Source: Marinobacterium rhizophilum DSM 18822 (GTDB lineage Bacteria; Pseudomonadota; Gammaproteobacteria; Pseudomonadales; Balneatricaceae). From it: a stretch of 58,677 nt of DNA. Shown one piece after another: positions 8,271 through 16,255 of this stretch. The notes beneath the pieces are model-generated. The model was not told the DNA's origin and ran no database searches. It was given only the letters and a program-made list of their open reading frames with translations. Numbering within the stretch: the first letter of the stretch is position 1; the number at the start of each line of letters is the position of its first letter. Location of the stretch: NCBI RefSeq assembly GCF_000378045.1, contig NZ_KB899118.1, positions 1 through 58,677 of the forward strand, in the 5' to 3' direction. The position numbers were made by a program, and so were the translations under genes.

Positions 8271-9098
8271 ATGACCATTAATTTTGATGTTGTAATCGAA
8301 ACCCCAGAAGACTCGGTCGACATGAAGGCCGGGCTAGAATCTTTACAAGGTGTATCGGATGCAACTCGTTGCATTTCGGAAGCTATACTGACTGGAAATA
8401 CACCACAGAGACTGTCACATAAGGGAAAGGTTAGAACTGCTTTAAAAAGAAGGTTCAAAGGCTCGTACGGCCAGATCTTCAGCCTAGATATTCATGACGA
8501 AAAGTTAAAATCAAGATTTAATCTCATTGGAAAAGAAACCTTCGTTGAATTAATTACATATTTCATAAGCGAGGCTTTATACAAAGACTCAGTACAACTA
8601 TCTGATAAAGCCCAAAAAGTGCTGGATAGTCTAGGCGATTCGGCCGATAAGGTAGTAAAACAACTGCGTAAGTCCTCATTAGAGAACATCCATAAAATTT
8701 CAGTTTATTTTGATCATGACATTAAAATTAGATATAGAAAAAACAGACTGGAGTAAGAAGTAATTGCAAAGTTCGATAGTTCGACGGCTAAAGTTCTTGA
8801 AGCAAAAGAATCAAAAGATATTATAGACTTAACTGTTAGCATTACCCGTTTAAATATCAACACTGGAAATGGTCGGTTCCTAATTAAAGGGCAAAACGAT
8901 ACAGTAGCCTTTGGCTTCGGCGTAAATTACAGCGAAGTAAAAATAAGAGCCAAGAAACTATTTTCAGAAAATTTAAACTATAACAACGGTCTAAAGAGTG
9001 AAGATTGGAAATACCTAAAAATTAGTGCCTCACCTATAACTTTAAAAGATGGAAAAGTGGTCAAGTATATCGTCAAGAGAATTACAAATGACCAATAG
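8271..9098 (+). pseudogene. Uncharacterised gene interrupted by an in-frame TAA
   Basis: The frame starting at 8271 runs 161 codons (MTINFDVVIETPED to RYRKNRLE), meets TAA at 8754-8756, then continues open in the same frame for 113 more codons (EVIAKFDSSTAKVLEAKESK to VKRITNDQ) to TAG at 9096-9098. Both halves look equally protein-like, so the ancestral product was about 275 residues. The name and function are not known to me. No membrane segments. The 3' end overlaps the start of the next gene by 11 bp (ATG at 9088), which implies translational coupling and a joint role. A single substitution in a CAA, GAA or AAA codon would explain the stop. Sequencing error or readthrough cannot be excluded. 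Confidence 0.75.
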
Positions 9099-9825
9099 AT
9101 ATATAATTGCAGCTGCAGTCACTATAGCCGTAGTTTTTTTATCATATTTTATACATTTTTATATGATTCTTGGCTATAAGATATCTAATGACTCTGCCAT
9201 TTGGGCACAACTCGGCGATTATGCAGGAGGTATCCTCAATCCTATTCTAAGTTTCATTTCGATTGTTCTATTAATTAAATCATTAACCCTTCAAAATCAG
9301 GCCAACTTGGATCTTAGAAGAGAAATAAAAAACAACGAGAAAACAGAAAAATTAAAATCTTTCGAATCTATATTTTTTAATATGATTAATTCACAAAAAT
9401 ATTTATTTGACACATTTCGAATTGAAGTCAGTATAGACGAAGAATATGTGACAAGGACTGGCGTTGAAGCAGTTATTGAAATTGAAAACGCAATAGAAGC
9501 AAGAAGAGAAAATAATCCTAATGATAATATTGTTCAAGAATATCTTGATAACCTTGACGCTTTCGATCAAATATTTGGGATTACCCGAACTTTCTACATA
9601 ATGGTGAAGATGATTTCAGAGAAGTTGAGTGACTCCCATGGCTTTAATTTGGAAGATAGAAATTCACATTTTTTAACATTATTAAACTTTACAGATTTCG
9701 CTCAACTCAGGCTTATCATGATCTGCGTACAATTTATGGACTTTGAGTCAGTAAAATACTTGAAAAATAATGATGAATTCAAAGCCGTTCTTGATGAAAC
9801 GGGTTTAAGCTACGAGCTATACTAG
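9088..9825 (+). CDS. Putative phage abortive infection protein (AbiC-like), membrane anchored
   Basis: A 245-residue protein with two N-terminal membrane segments (about residues 4-30 and 48-68) separated by SNDSAIWAQLGDYAGGILNP. The W-x-x-LGDYxGGxLNPxLSF pattern, then a charged helical region (LQNQANLDLRREIKNNEK) and a soluble domain beginning FESIFFNMIN, match the layout of putative phage abortive infection proteins related to AbiC. Family assignment is by pattern memory. Start chosen at 9088 rather than 9049 because it overlaps the previous stop and removes 13 residues of non-homologous lead. Strongly AT-rich, unlike the chromosome around it. Likely partner of the broken gene upstream. Confidence 0.7.
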   Translation: MTNRYIIAAAVTIAVVFLSYFIHFYMILGYKISNDSAIWAQLGDYAGGILNPILSFISIVLLIKSLTLQNQANLDLRREIKNNEKTEKLKSFESIFFNMINSQKYLFDTFRIEVSIDEEYVTRTGVEAVIEIENAIEARRENNPNDNIVQEYLDNLDAFDQIFGITRTFYIMVKMISEKLSDSHGFNLEDRNSHFLTLLNFTDFAQLRLIMICVQFMDFESVKYLKNNDEFKAVLDETGLSYELY

Positions 9826-9915
9826 ACAAATAAAAATTACTAACTCAAAGAGAGCGTTCAGAGTTCTGTTTCAGACGATAACTGTTATATTTTATCTACC
9901 AAAAAATAAAAACTA

Positions 9916-10659
9916 TCAAATCTGACATTCTTTTGTGATAAAAGTTTTCTCCTTTTTATTATAAACCGATACATAACCTCTATCTAACGTAGCAGAAAGT
10001 TCACCAGAGTTTACATTTTTACAATGCGTTTTTGAAAAATACTCTGTTTCTAACAGAATCTCACCTGAAATCTGGTCATAAAAATTTTCCGCTTCTTCAA
10101 CATATTCAAAAGAAAACGATATTAACATTAGCAAAGAAAAGAGACCTAAAAATCGCGCCAACACATTAATAAATTTTAATGTTTCCCCATCCCTTCTCTT
10201 TTCAAAGAAGATAATAATCCAGTAAATTGAAATCAATATAAAAATAACAAAAAAAACGATAAGAAACCAAGACGCCGGGACAAACAAAAAAGATATAACA
10301 CTAGTAGCAAAAGGGAAATAACTTGGATCAACCCCTACAAATTCATTTACAAAATCATTAGCAAAAATCTCAGAAAGCTTATAAGCAAATAGCGCCAAAC
10401 CAGCCAAAACAAATCTAAATAAAACACTTGAATATATTTTCATTACGACATAAGCGTATTCAATCAATGTTGCAATAGATAATAATGCTCCTGATAACAA
10501 AACCAACAACAAAGACCAATCTATAGCCCATAAAATATAATAAAATTCCCATAATAAACGCAATAATATAGCGATGATTAGAATTATCACCCCAAGGCGA
10601 TACATCTTCTCGTAAATAAGCGAGCAAGGAAACTTCAAGCCACTATCATTAATAGCCAT
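9916..10659 (-). CDS. Uncharacterised polytopic membrane protein in the AT-rich island
   Basis: A 247-residue protein with about five hydrophobic segments (roughly residues 21-38, 45-70, 80-95, 120-155 including SWFLIVFFVIFILISIYWII, 165-183) and a hydrophilic C-terminus of about 60 residues. I do not recognise the family. It is convergent with the AbiC-like gene and shares its low GC content and codon use. A remnant frame with one membrane helix (10699-10857) lies just upstream on the same strand. A role alongside the defence-like pair is possible but not shown by sequence. Confidence 0.65.
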   Translation of the reverse strand: MAINDSGLKFPCSLIYEKMYRLGVIILIIAILLRLLWEFYYILWAIDWSLLLVLLSGALLSIATLIEYAYVVMKIYSSVLFRFVLAGLALFAYKLSEIFANDFVNEFVGVDPSYFPFATSVISFLFVPASWFLIVFFVIFILISIYWIIIFFEKRRDGETLKFINVLARFLGLFSLLMLISFSFEYVEEAENFYDQISGEILLETEYFSKTHCKNVNSGELSATLDRGYVSVYNKKEKTFITKECQI

Positions 10660-10698
10660 GATATTGCCATCTCTTTAAGTATATACTTGTTAATATAG

Positions 10699-10857
10699 TT
10701 AGCCAGTTATTCGTAAAAGTGCATATATCAATATAACATTAAGAGTAACCGATGCCATCAGCATTACGGTCTTGTAGTCGGGAGAGTCGTTAGCAGCTTG
10801 AACAGGCCGCTTGGGATACTCTAAACGTTCGGCAAGTCTCTGTAGGCGATTCGAGGG
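10699..10857 (-). pseudogene. Possible C-terminal gene remnant with one membrane helix
   Basis: A frame with no early start codon runs 52 codons to TAA at 10699-10701. It reads RLQRLAERLEYPKRPVQAAND, then a hydrophobic helix MLMASVTLNVILIYALL. It ends 39 bp before the start of the membrane protein at 10659. The upstream part enters GC-rich repeat sequence, so it is likely a truncated gene at the island edge; it could also be chance. Confidence 0.3.
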
Positions 10858-10922
10858 TCACCCATTAGCCGACGGTGGTCAGGTCTTGCCTTTTGACACT
10901 TTAACGAGTTTTGGCACCCAAA

Positions 10923-11099
10923 CCTCAGAACGGCCCCCTCCCCCTTATGAAGCCGGCGAGCACTGTGGTCATTTTGCGAATTGGCCCGAAGGGGCGATAC
11001 CGGGACTGCCGAGCCGCAGATTAGGAGCATGAATGTGCCGGCTCTTCACCTTGACGGCAGGGCGCCCCCAAAATGGCCGCAGAGCACAGCGAAAAGGCT
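10923..11099 (+). repeat. Composite intergenic repeat, copy A
   Basis: Starts near TCAGAACGGCCCCCTCCCCC, contains GAAGCCGGCGAGCACTG, CCCGAAGGGGCGATACCGGG and ATGTGCCGGCTCTTCACCTT, then runs into REP copy 3. It lacks the terminal ACTTTCTTTGC palindrome found in copies B, C and D. Confidence 0.7.
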
Positions 11100-11101
11100 T
11101 C

Positions 11102-11116
11102 GTCGCGGGACGCGAC
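11102..11116. repeat. REP-like palindrome, copy 3
   Basis: GTCGCG-GGA-CGCGAC between AAAAGGCTTC and TCCTACGACC; opposite orientation to copies 1 and 2. Confidence 0.8.
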
Positions 11117-11183
11117 TCCTACGACCGCCGCAAGCTTCAGCAGTCAATCAGGCTACGCCGGTATCATTGAATCACTACGAACT

Positions 11184-11433
11184 ATCAGAACGGCTCCCTC
11201 CCCCCTCAGCAGCCGACGAGCACCGGGATTATGCTCCGATCAGACCCGAAGGGGCGAGACAGGGACTGTCGAGCCGCCGATTGGGGACATGGATGTCCCC
11301 TTAGCGGCGTCCGGAGCATCATTCCGGCGCGCAGTGCAGCCGAAGGCCGGCTGATGGGTGGCGCTTTTCTTTGGATACTTTCTTTGCGCGTGCAAAGAAA
11401 GTAACGCGCCAGCAAGGCGCAATACGCACCCAA
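11184..11433 (+). repeat. Composite intergenic repeat, copy B
   Basis: Same lead as copy A (CAGAACGGCTCCCTCCCCCC, then CCCGAAGGGGCGAGACAGGG and GGACATGGATGTCC), ending in a palindrome at 11376-11403: TACTTTCTTTGC, four-base loop, GCAAAGAAAGTA, followed by ACGCGCCAGCAAGGCGCAA. No gene lies within. Confidence 0.8.
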
Positions 11434-11502
11434 ACAACGCCAGAAATAGTCCCGTTTACCACCTTTCAATAAAGTAACCAGCTAGCCAACTGGCTCCCAC
11501 CG

Positions 11503-12717
11503 TTAGCCCCTTTCCCCCAAAACCACCACCCTCTCCCGCCGCCACAAGACAAACACCAATGTCAGCAGCATCGGCCCCACCACCATCAGGTTTACCCACT
11601 GCCAGCCGTGCAGCTCCAGCAAGAACCCGGCGAGTAAATTCGAGCCCGCCACCACGCTGAACAACAGCGTATCGTTCAGTGCCTGGGCCCGCTCGGCGTC
11701 CTCGGGCCGGTAGCTGTCTGCCAGCATATCGGTCGCGCTGACGAACATCAGATTCCAGCCAACGCCCAGCAGCAACAGGGCGGCGGCAAAGTTCAGCTTG
11801 TCGACACCGGCCAGATTGATACTCACCGCCACCAGGAAGCAGACGATACCCAGCGCTGCGGTGCTGCGGCTGCCGAACCGGCGCACCAGGCGGCCGGTGA
11901 CAAAGCTCGGCGCGAACATGCCCAGCGTATGCAGCTGAATCACCCAGTTGGAATCACTGCTGGCAAACCCGTACAGGCGCATGGCCAACGGTGTGGAGTT
12001 CATGATGAAGGCCATCGCCGCAAAGCCGATGGCACCCACCCACACCGCCAGGGCAAAACCCGGCTGGGCCGCGATCTGGCGCAGCGAGCGCTGTGCGCCC
12101 CTGGCAGGTGACCGGCGAACACGCAGGCGGGATTTGAGCAGCAACAGGGCCGTCAGCAGGCAGAGGGCGGCAACGGTCAGGTAGGTGCCAGCGTAGAGCT
12201 TAAGCAGCAGTCCCTGGCTCCAGTTGGCCAGCGGGCCACCGATCAGCGCGGCCAGTACGCCCCCGCTGAGCACCAGTCCGATGGCACGGCTGCGCCAGAC
12301 CGGCGGTGCCTGTTCGATGGCGGCAAAGCGATAGTGCTGCCAGGTCGCATTGTGTATTCCCAAGCCCAGCGTCGCGATGCAAAACCCCGTGAAGCTGCCC
12401 TGCAACGCACAGACGGCCGCCAGCAGTGCCGACAGCGCGCCGATCAGTTGGCCCAGCAAGAACACCGGCCTGCGGCCATAGCGGCGCATCGCCAGCGCCA
12501 CCACGAAGGCCCCCGCCGCCATGCTGACGAACTGCAGCGCCAGCGGCAGTGTGGCCAGTGACTTGTTATCCGCCAGCCCGAACCCGGTGAGCGCCGCCAC
12601 CGTGAGGTACAGCATCACCCCGGTCTGGGACAACGCCAGCGCCAGGCTCAGCAGGATCAGGTCATTACGCGCAGTCACCGACACTGTCCTGTCTTGCACC
12701 GCTTCACTCGATTCCAT
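11503..12717 (-). CDS. MFS transporter
   Basis: A 404-residue major facilitator protein with about 12 hydrophobic segments and a central hydrophilic loop near residues 195-215 (KSRLRVRRSPARGAQRS). The loop between helices 2 and 3 reads RRYGRRPVFLLG, matching the MFS G-x-x-x-D/R-R-x-G-R-R motif. Start at 12717 is supported by GGGAG eight bases upstream; an in-frame ATG at 12762 adds 15 residues without an RBS. The C-terminal half resembles tetracycline/sugar-type drug exporters, but the substrate is unknown. The gene stands alone between blocks of dispersed repeats. Confidence 0.85.
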   Translation of the reverse strand: MESSEAVQDRTVSVTARNDLILLSLALALSQTGVMLYLTVAALTGFGLADNKSLATLPLALQFVSMAAGAFVVALAMRRYGRRPVFLLGQLIGALSALLAAVCALQGSFTGFCIATLGLGIHNATWQHYRFAAIEQAPPVWRSRAIGLVLSGGVLAALIGGPLANWSQGLLLKLYAGTYLTVAALCLLTALLLLKSRLRVRRSPARGAQRSLRQIAAQPGFALAVWVGAIGFAAMAFIMNSTPLAMRLYGFASSDSNWVIQLHTLGMFAPSFVTGRLVRRFGSRSTAALGIVCFLVAVSINLAGVDKLNFAAALLLLGVGWNLMFVSATDMLADSYRPEDAERAQALNDTLLFSVVAGSNLLAGFLLELHGWQWVNLMVVGPMLLTLVFVLWRRERVVVLGERG

Positions 12718-12839
12718 GTGGATACTCCCGAATTTCAAAGAAAAAACGACTTTTTTGCGCATTGGCCAGGCGGGGCGAGCCAGGAACTGTCGAGCTGGCG
12801 AAATGGCGAAATGGCTTCAGAACACAGACAAAAGGCTTC

Positions 12840-12854
12840 GTCGCGGGACGCGAC
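12840..12854. repeat. REP-like palindrome, copy 4
   Basis: GTCGCG-GGA-CGCGAC inside a ~127-bp unit (AAAAGGCTTC ... CTACAGAACGATCAGAGCCG) that repeats in tandem with copies 5 and 6. Confidence 0.8.
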
Positions 12855-12967
12855 TTCATACGACTGCCGCACGCTTCAGCAGGGAATCAGGCTTCGCCGG
12901 TATTGTTAAATCACTACAGAACGATCAGAGCCGGCGAAATGCGCTCAGAGCTCAGAGAAAAGGCTTC

Positions 12968-12982
12968 GTCGCGGGACGCGAC
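12968..12982. repeat. REP-like palindrome, copy 5
   Basis: Same core and flanks, 128 bp after copy 4; between them lies TTCGCCGGTATTGTTAAATC, shared with the next unit. Confidence 0.8.
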
Positions 12983-13094
12983 TCCTACAAACACCACAAG
13001 CTTCGGCAGGGAATTAGGCTGCGCCGGTATTGTTAAATCACTACAGAACGATCAGAGCCGGCAAAATGCGCTCAGAGCGCAGCGAAAAGGCTTC

Positions 13095-13109
13095 GTCGCG
13101 GGACGCGAC
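13095..13109. repeat. REP-like palindrome, copy 6
   Basis: Same core and flanks, 127 bp after copy 5, completing a head-to-tail array of three REP units upstream of the MFS gene. Confidence 0.8.
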
Positions 13110-13148
13110 TTCATACGACCACCGTAAGTTTCAGCAGGGACGTACAGA

Positions 13149-13417
13149 GCGATCAGAACGGCCGTCATCCCCCTTGTGAAGCCGGCGAGCGCTAAGGTCA
13201 TTCTGCGAACAGGCCCGCAGGGGCGATACAGGGACTGTATCGACGCTGATTAGCACATGGATGTGCCGGCTCTTAACCTTGGAGGCCGGCGCCCGCAAAA
13301 TGGCATCAGAGCGCAGCGAAAAGGCTTCATCGGGGCGCAATCTTTAAGGTAAAAAGCCTTGGTTACTTTCTTTGCGCGTGCAAAGAAAGTAACGCGCCAG
13401 CAAGGCGCAAAACACGG
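13149..13417 (+). repeat. Composite intergenic repeat, copy C
   Basis: Matches copies A and B (CAGAACGGCCGTC, GTGAAGCCGGCGAGCG, GATACAGGGACTG, ATGTGCCGGCTCTTAACCTT), includes a degenerate REP flank (AGCGAAAAGGCTTCATCGG) and ends with a perfect 13-bp stem palindrome TTACTTTCTTTGC/GCAAAGAAAGTAA at 13363-13392. Confidence 0.8.
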
Positions 13418-13518
13418 CCCCCGACAACCACCTCACCATAAATTCCAACAGTCCTCACCAATAACGAGCTGTTCTCTCAGGCATTAGCCGTTAAAGGTAA
13501 ACACGCTAACAGCCAACC

Positions 13519-14292
13519 TCAAACCGGAAACGACACCCTCGCCTCTCCCAGCCCCTCAAACCGCCCCACCACCTCGGCCCCCGGCTCAACAAACACCATC
13601 CCCGTCCAGGTACCGGTCGTCACCAAATCGCCCTTTTTCAGCCCACCGCTGCGACCGGTCAGATGATTTGCCGTCCAGTGCACCAGAAGCATGGGATCGC
13701 CCACCGAATGGGCGCCCTGGCCGCGCACCCGCACTTCGCCATCAACGATCAGCTCACCGGCAAGCTTGGCCGGGTCCAGCGTGCGCCAGTCCTGGGTGCC
13801 GCTGCCGACGATCAGTGCGGCGTTGATCTGGTTGTCGGCCAGCTTCCACAGCTCGGCGCAGGTTTTCCAGGGTTTGAGGCGTGTATCGACCACCTCGATC
13901 GCCACGTAAACGCCCTCGATCGCGGCGGCGACTTCCTCGGCGCTATAGGCCTGATCCCGCGGCGGCAGGTCTGAGTTGAAGCGATAGCACAGCTCAACCT
14001 CGATACCGATCATGTGCAGGCTGTCGGCCGGAATCACCGTCGGCGACGCGCTCACCACCGACTCGAAGATGGGCGCGGCATAGGGTTCGGTTTCGATATT
14101 GGGAGCACCGACCTTCCAGGTGCGGATGCCCTCGGGGCAACGAGCTTCAGTCACTATGGCCTGGATGGCGTAGGCATCGTCCTTGCTCTGGGGTTCCAGC
14201 GCCTGCGGCAGCTGCTCGATCTGCTGGCCGCTGTTGTAGGCCTGCAGAAAGAGTTCGGCGGCCTGTTCCACCTGGGTTTGGGTTAGTGACAT
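13519..14292 (-). CDS. 2-keto-4-pentenoate hydratase/fumarylacetoacetase-like protein
   Basis: A 257-residue protein of the MhpD-like branch of the FAH family: enzymes that add water to, or decarboxylate, 2-oxo acids using Mg2+. Visible motifs are GIEVELCYRFNSDLP near residues 94-108 (the acidic metal-binding ExE region) and the C-terminal LKKGDLVTTGTWTGM. Ribosome binding site AGGAGA lies just upstream of the ATG at 14292. It is a lone gene between repeats, upstream of the MFS exporter and downstream of the amidase/TRAP operon on the same strand. A role in the lower part of a ring-cleavage or dienoate pathway is the usual one; the substrate here is unknown. Confidence 0.85.
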   Translation of the reverse strand: MSLTQTQVEQAAELFLQAYNSGQQIEQLPQALEPQSKDDAYAIQAIVTEARCPEGIRTWKVGAPNIETEPYAAPIFESVVSASPTVIPADSLHMIGIEVELCYRFNSDLPPRDQAYSAEEVAAAIEGVYVAIEVVDTRLKPWKTCAELWKLADNQINAALIVGSGTQDWRTLDPAKLAGELIVDGEVRVRGQGAHSVGDPMLLVHWTANHLTGRSGGLKKGDLVTTGTWTGMVFVEPGAEVVGRFEGLGEARVSFPV

Positions 14293-14435
14293 GGCTGTCT
14301 CCTGTATAGGGTTGGAATCATGAAAGAGGTAAAGCTAAAAATCGTCATCGTGTTTTAATGGGAATTCGGGAAGTTTGCTGTTGGCGAATCCCTGCCGTCC
14401 CATATTTCGGGCGTGGCTGCTTGCCCGGTGGCTAT

Positions 14436-14656
14436 TTGTTACTTCCATTGCGCTTTGCTGGCGCGATACTTTCTTTGCTCGTGCAAAGAAAGTATCCAAA
14501 GAAAGCACGCCCGAAGCAGCCTCAACTACTGCGCGCTGAAACGATTTTTCGGATGCCGCTGACGTCACGTCCCTGTGCCGCATCGGCAGCTCGGCATCCA
14601 TGCCTCGCCCCTGCCGGGTCTTATCGAAAAATAGTCCCAGTGCTCGTCGGCTCCTA
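14436..14656 (-). repeat. Composite intergenic repeat, copy D (inverted)
   Basis: The reverse complement of the B/C type: it reads GAGCCGACGAGCACTGGGAC, then AGACCCGGCAGGGGCGA, and ends with the ACTTTCTTTGC palindrome (14464-14493) and CGCGCCAGCAAAGCGCAA. It fills the gap between the amidase and hydratase genes. Confidence 0.8.
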
Positions 14657-14743
14657 ACGGGATTCGGGGTGGTAGCTGCAAGTCACTGGGAGTGCTTCGG
14701 CTAGCTAGCCTATCCCGCCAATGACATAACCAGCGACCGACGG

Positions 14744-16249
14744 CTACGCCGGCCAGTGCGGTTCTCCAAGATCGGCGCGGGCCTTGGCTTCGTACTGCTC
14801 GGCCAGGTCGAACAGCGACCGGTCGCTGCCAAAGCGGCCCACCAGCTGAAAGCCGATCGGCAGGCCGGTGCGCGATGGCGCCGACGGCAGGTTGATGGCC
14901 GGGTGGCCGCAGGCATTGACCCAGCCGGTATAGATGGCGTGGCCGCGCGGGCCGACCTCGCGGCCGTCGATATGGTCGGGGTACGGTGTCGCTGCCGGCC
15001 AGGGCAGTGCCGCGGCCGAGGGCGTCATGATGATGTCGATGTCGCCATAGGCCGCCGTCACCTGGGCACGGAACGCATCGATACTTTCCAGCGCCCGCAG
15101 ATACGCCGGTGCACCCACCGCCGCGCCCGCCTCTGCCATGCCCGCAAAGCGCTCGGAGGCAAGTTCCCGGGCCTGTGGATAACGCTCAAACAGGGAGGCA
15201 ACACCCACCTGCCCCAGCACCGGCCAGAATGCATTGACGAAATCGAGGCTGAACGGCAGCGGTCCTTCGCTAACCTGGTGACCGAGGGCGCGCAGCCTGT
15301 CGCAAGCACCGGCCACGCTGGCGGCGATCTCCGGGTCCAGCGCATTGCCGCCGAAATCATTCACATAGAGAATGCGCAGCGGCTTTTGAGTCCCGGGCTC
15401 GGCTGCCGCCCTTTCGGATTCAGCAGTGGCGGCACCTGAGGCAAACAGCGACTTGCGATCGCGGTCATCGGGCCCCGCGATCAGCTCAAACAGCAGCCGC
15501 GTATCGGCCACGGTGCGGGCAATGGGGCCGATGACCTCGAAATCCAGCAGAATCGGCGGCAGGCCGTTACAGCGCGCCACCGCACCGATGGAGGGCTTGA
15601 ACCCCACAAGGCCGGTGTGGGAGGCCGGGCGGCGAATGGAGCCGCCGCCGTCAGTACCGATGGCCAGCGGGCCAAAGCCCGCCGCCACGGCCGCCACCGC
15701 GCCACCACTGGAGCCGCCGGGGGTCAGGTCCGGGTTCCAGGGGTTGCGCGTAACGCCGAACAGCGGATTGTCGGTGTAGCCCTCCAATGTGAATTCCGGC
15801 ACGTTGGTCTTGCCGAGAATCAACATGCCGGCGGCGCGCATGCGCGCCACCGGCAGCTCGTCGACATTCGGCACATAGTCGGCAAACAGCTTCGAGCCCC
15901 AACTGCAGACCAGATCCTGCACCTGGATATTGTCCTTCACCGTCACCGGCACGCCGTCCAGCGCGCTCAGCGGCGCACCCGCCGCCCAGCGCTCGCCGCT
16001 CGCCTGTGCCGCCTTCGCGACCGCCGGATTGGCGGTCACGATGGCATTGAGCTGCGGGTTCAGGGCCGCAATGCGCTGTTCGATTGCCGCCAGTACCTGC
16101 ACCGGCGTCAGCGCGCCGCCGGCATAGGCGGCACTCAGCTGTGCCGCACTCAGGGACCAGAGGGCCTGCGGGGCCGCGTCGGACCCGGCGTGCGAATCGG
16201 CTTTCACATCAGGCTCGCCTGCCATCACGTTCTCCATCATTTCAGTCAT
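14744..16249 (-). CDS. Amidase (amidase signature family)
   Basis: A 501-residue amidase signature enzyme, which hydrolyses a C-N amide bond. The Ser-cisSer-Lys triad is visible: Lys105 in PVTVKDNIQ, Ser180 in TPGGSSGGAV and Ser204 in GTDGGGSIRRPA, with the normal 24-residue spacing between the serines. It is the last gene of the operon formed with TRAP transporter 1, six bases after the dctM stop. Two starts are possible: ATG at 16249, or ATG at 16225, which has GGAG six bases upstream and would shorten the enzyme by eight residues. Substrate unknown; the context with hydantoinase suggests an amide or carbamoyl product of ring opening. Confidence 0.9.
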   Translation of the reverse strand: MTEMMENVMAGEPDVKADSHAGSDAAPQALWSLSAAQLSAAYAGGALTPVQVLAAIEQRIAALNPQLNAIVTANPAVAKAAQASGERWAAGAPLSALDGVPVTVKDNIQVQDLVCSWGSKLFADYVPNVDELPVARMRAAGMLILGKTNVPEFTLEGYTDNPLFGVTRNPWNPDLTPGGSSGGAVAAVAAGFGPLAIGTDGGGSIRRPASHTGLVGFKPSIGAVARCNGLPPILLDFEVIGPIARTVADTRLLFELIAGPDDRDRKSLFASGAATAESERAAAEPGTQKPLRILYVNDFGGNALDPEIAASVAGACDRLRALGHQVSEGPLPFSLDFVNAFWPVLGQVGVASLFERYPQARELASERFAGMAEAGAAVGAPAYLRALESIDAFRAQVTAAYGDIDIIMTPSAAALPWPAATPYPDHIDGREVGPRGHAIYTGWVNACGHPAINLPSAPSRTGLPIGFQLVGRFGSDRSLFDLAEQYEAKARADLGEPHWPA

Positions 16250-16255
16250 TCGTTG

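Noticed and set aside
8763-9098. Separate gene for the second half of the interrupted frame
   Set aside because: No start codon or ribosome binding site follows the TAA; the sequence continues the upstream frame directly.
14335-14657. Two frames on opposite strands between hydratase and amidase
   Set aside because: Both lie inside composite repeat copy D; equivalent frames appear in copies B and C, so they reflect repeat sequence.
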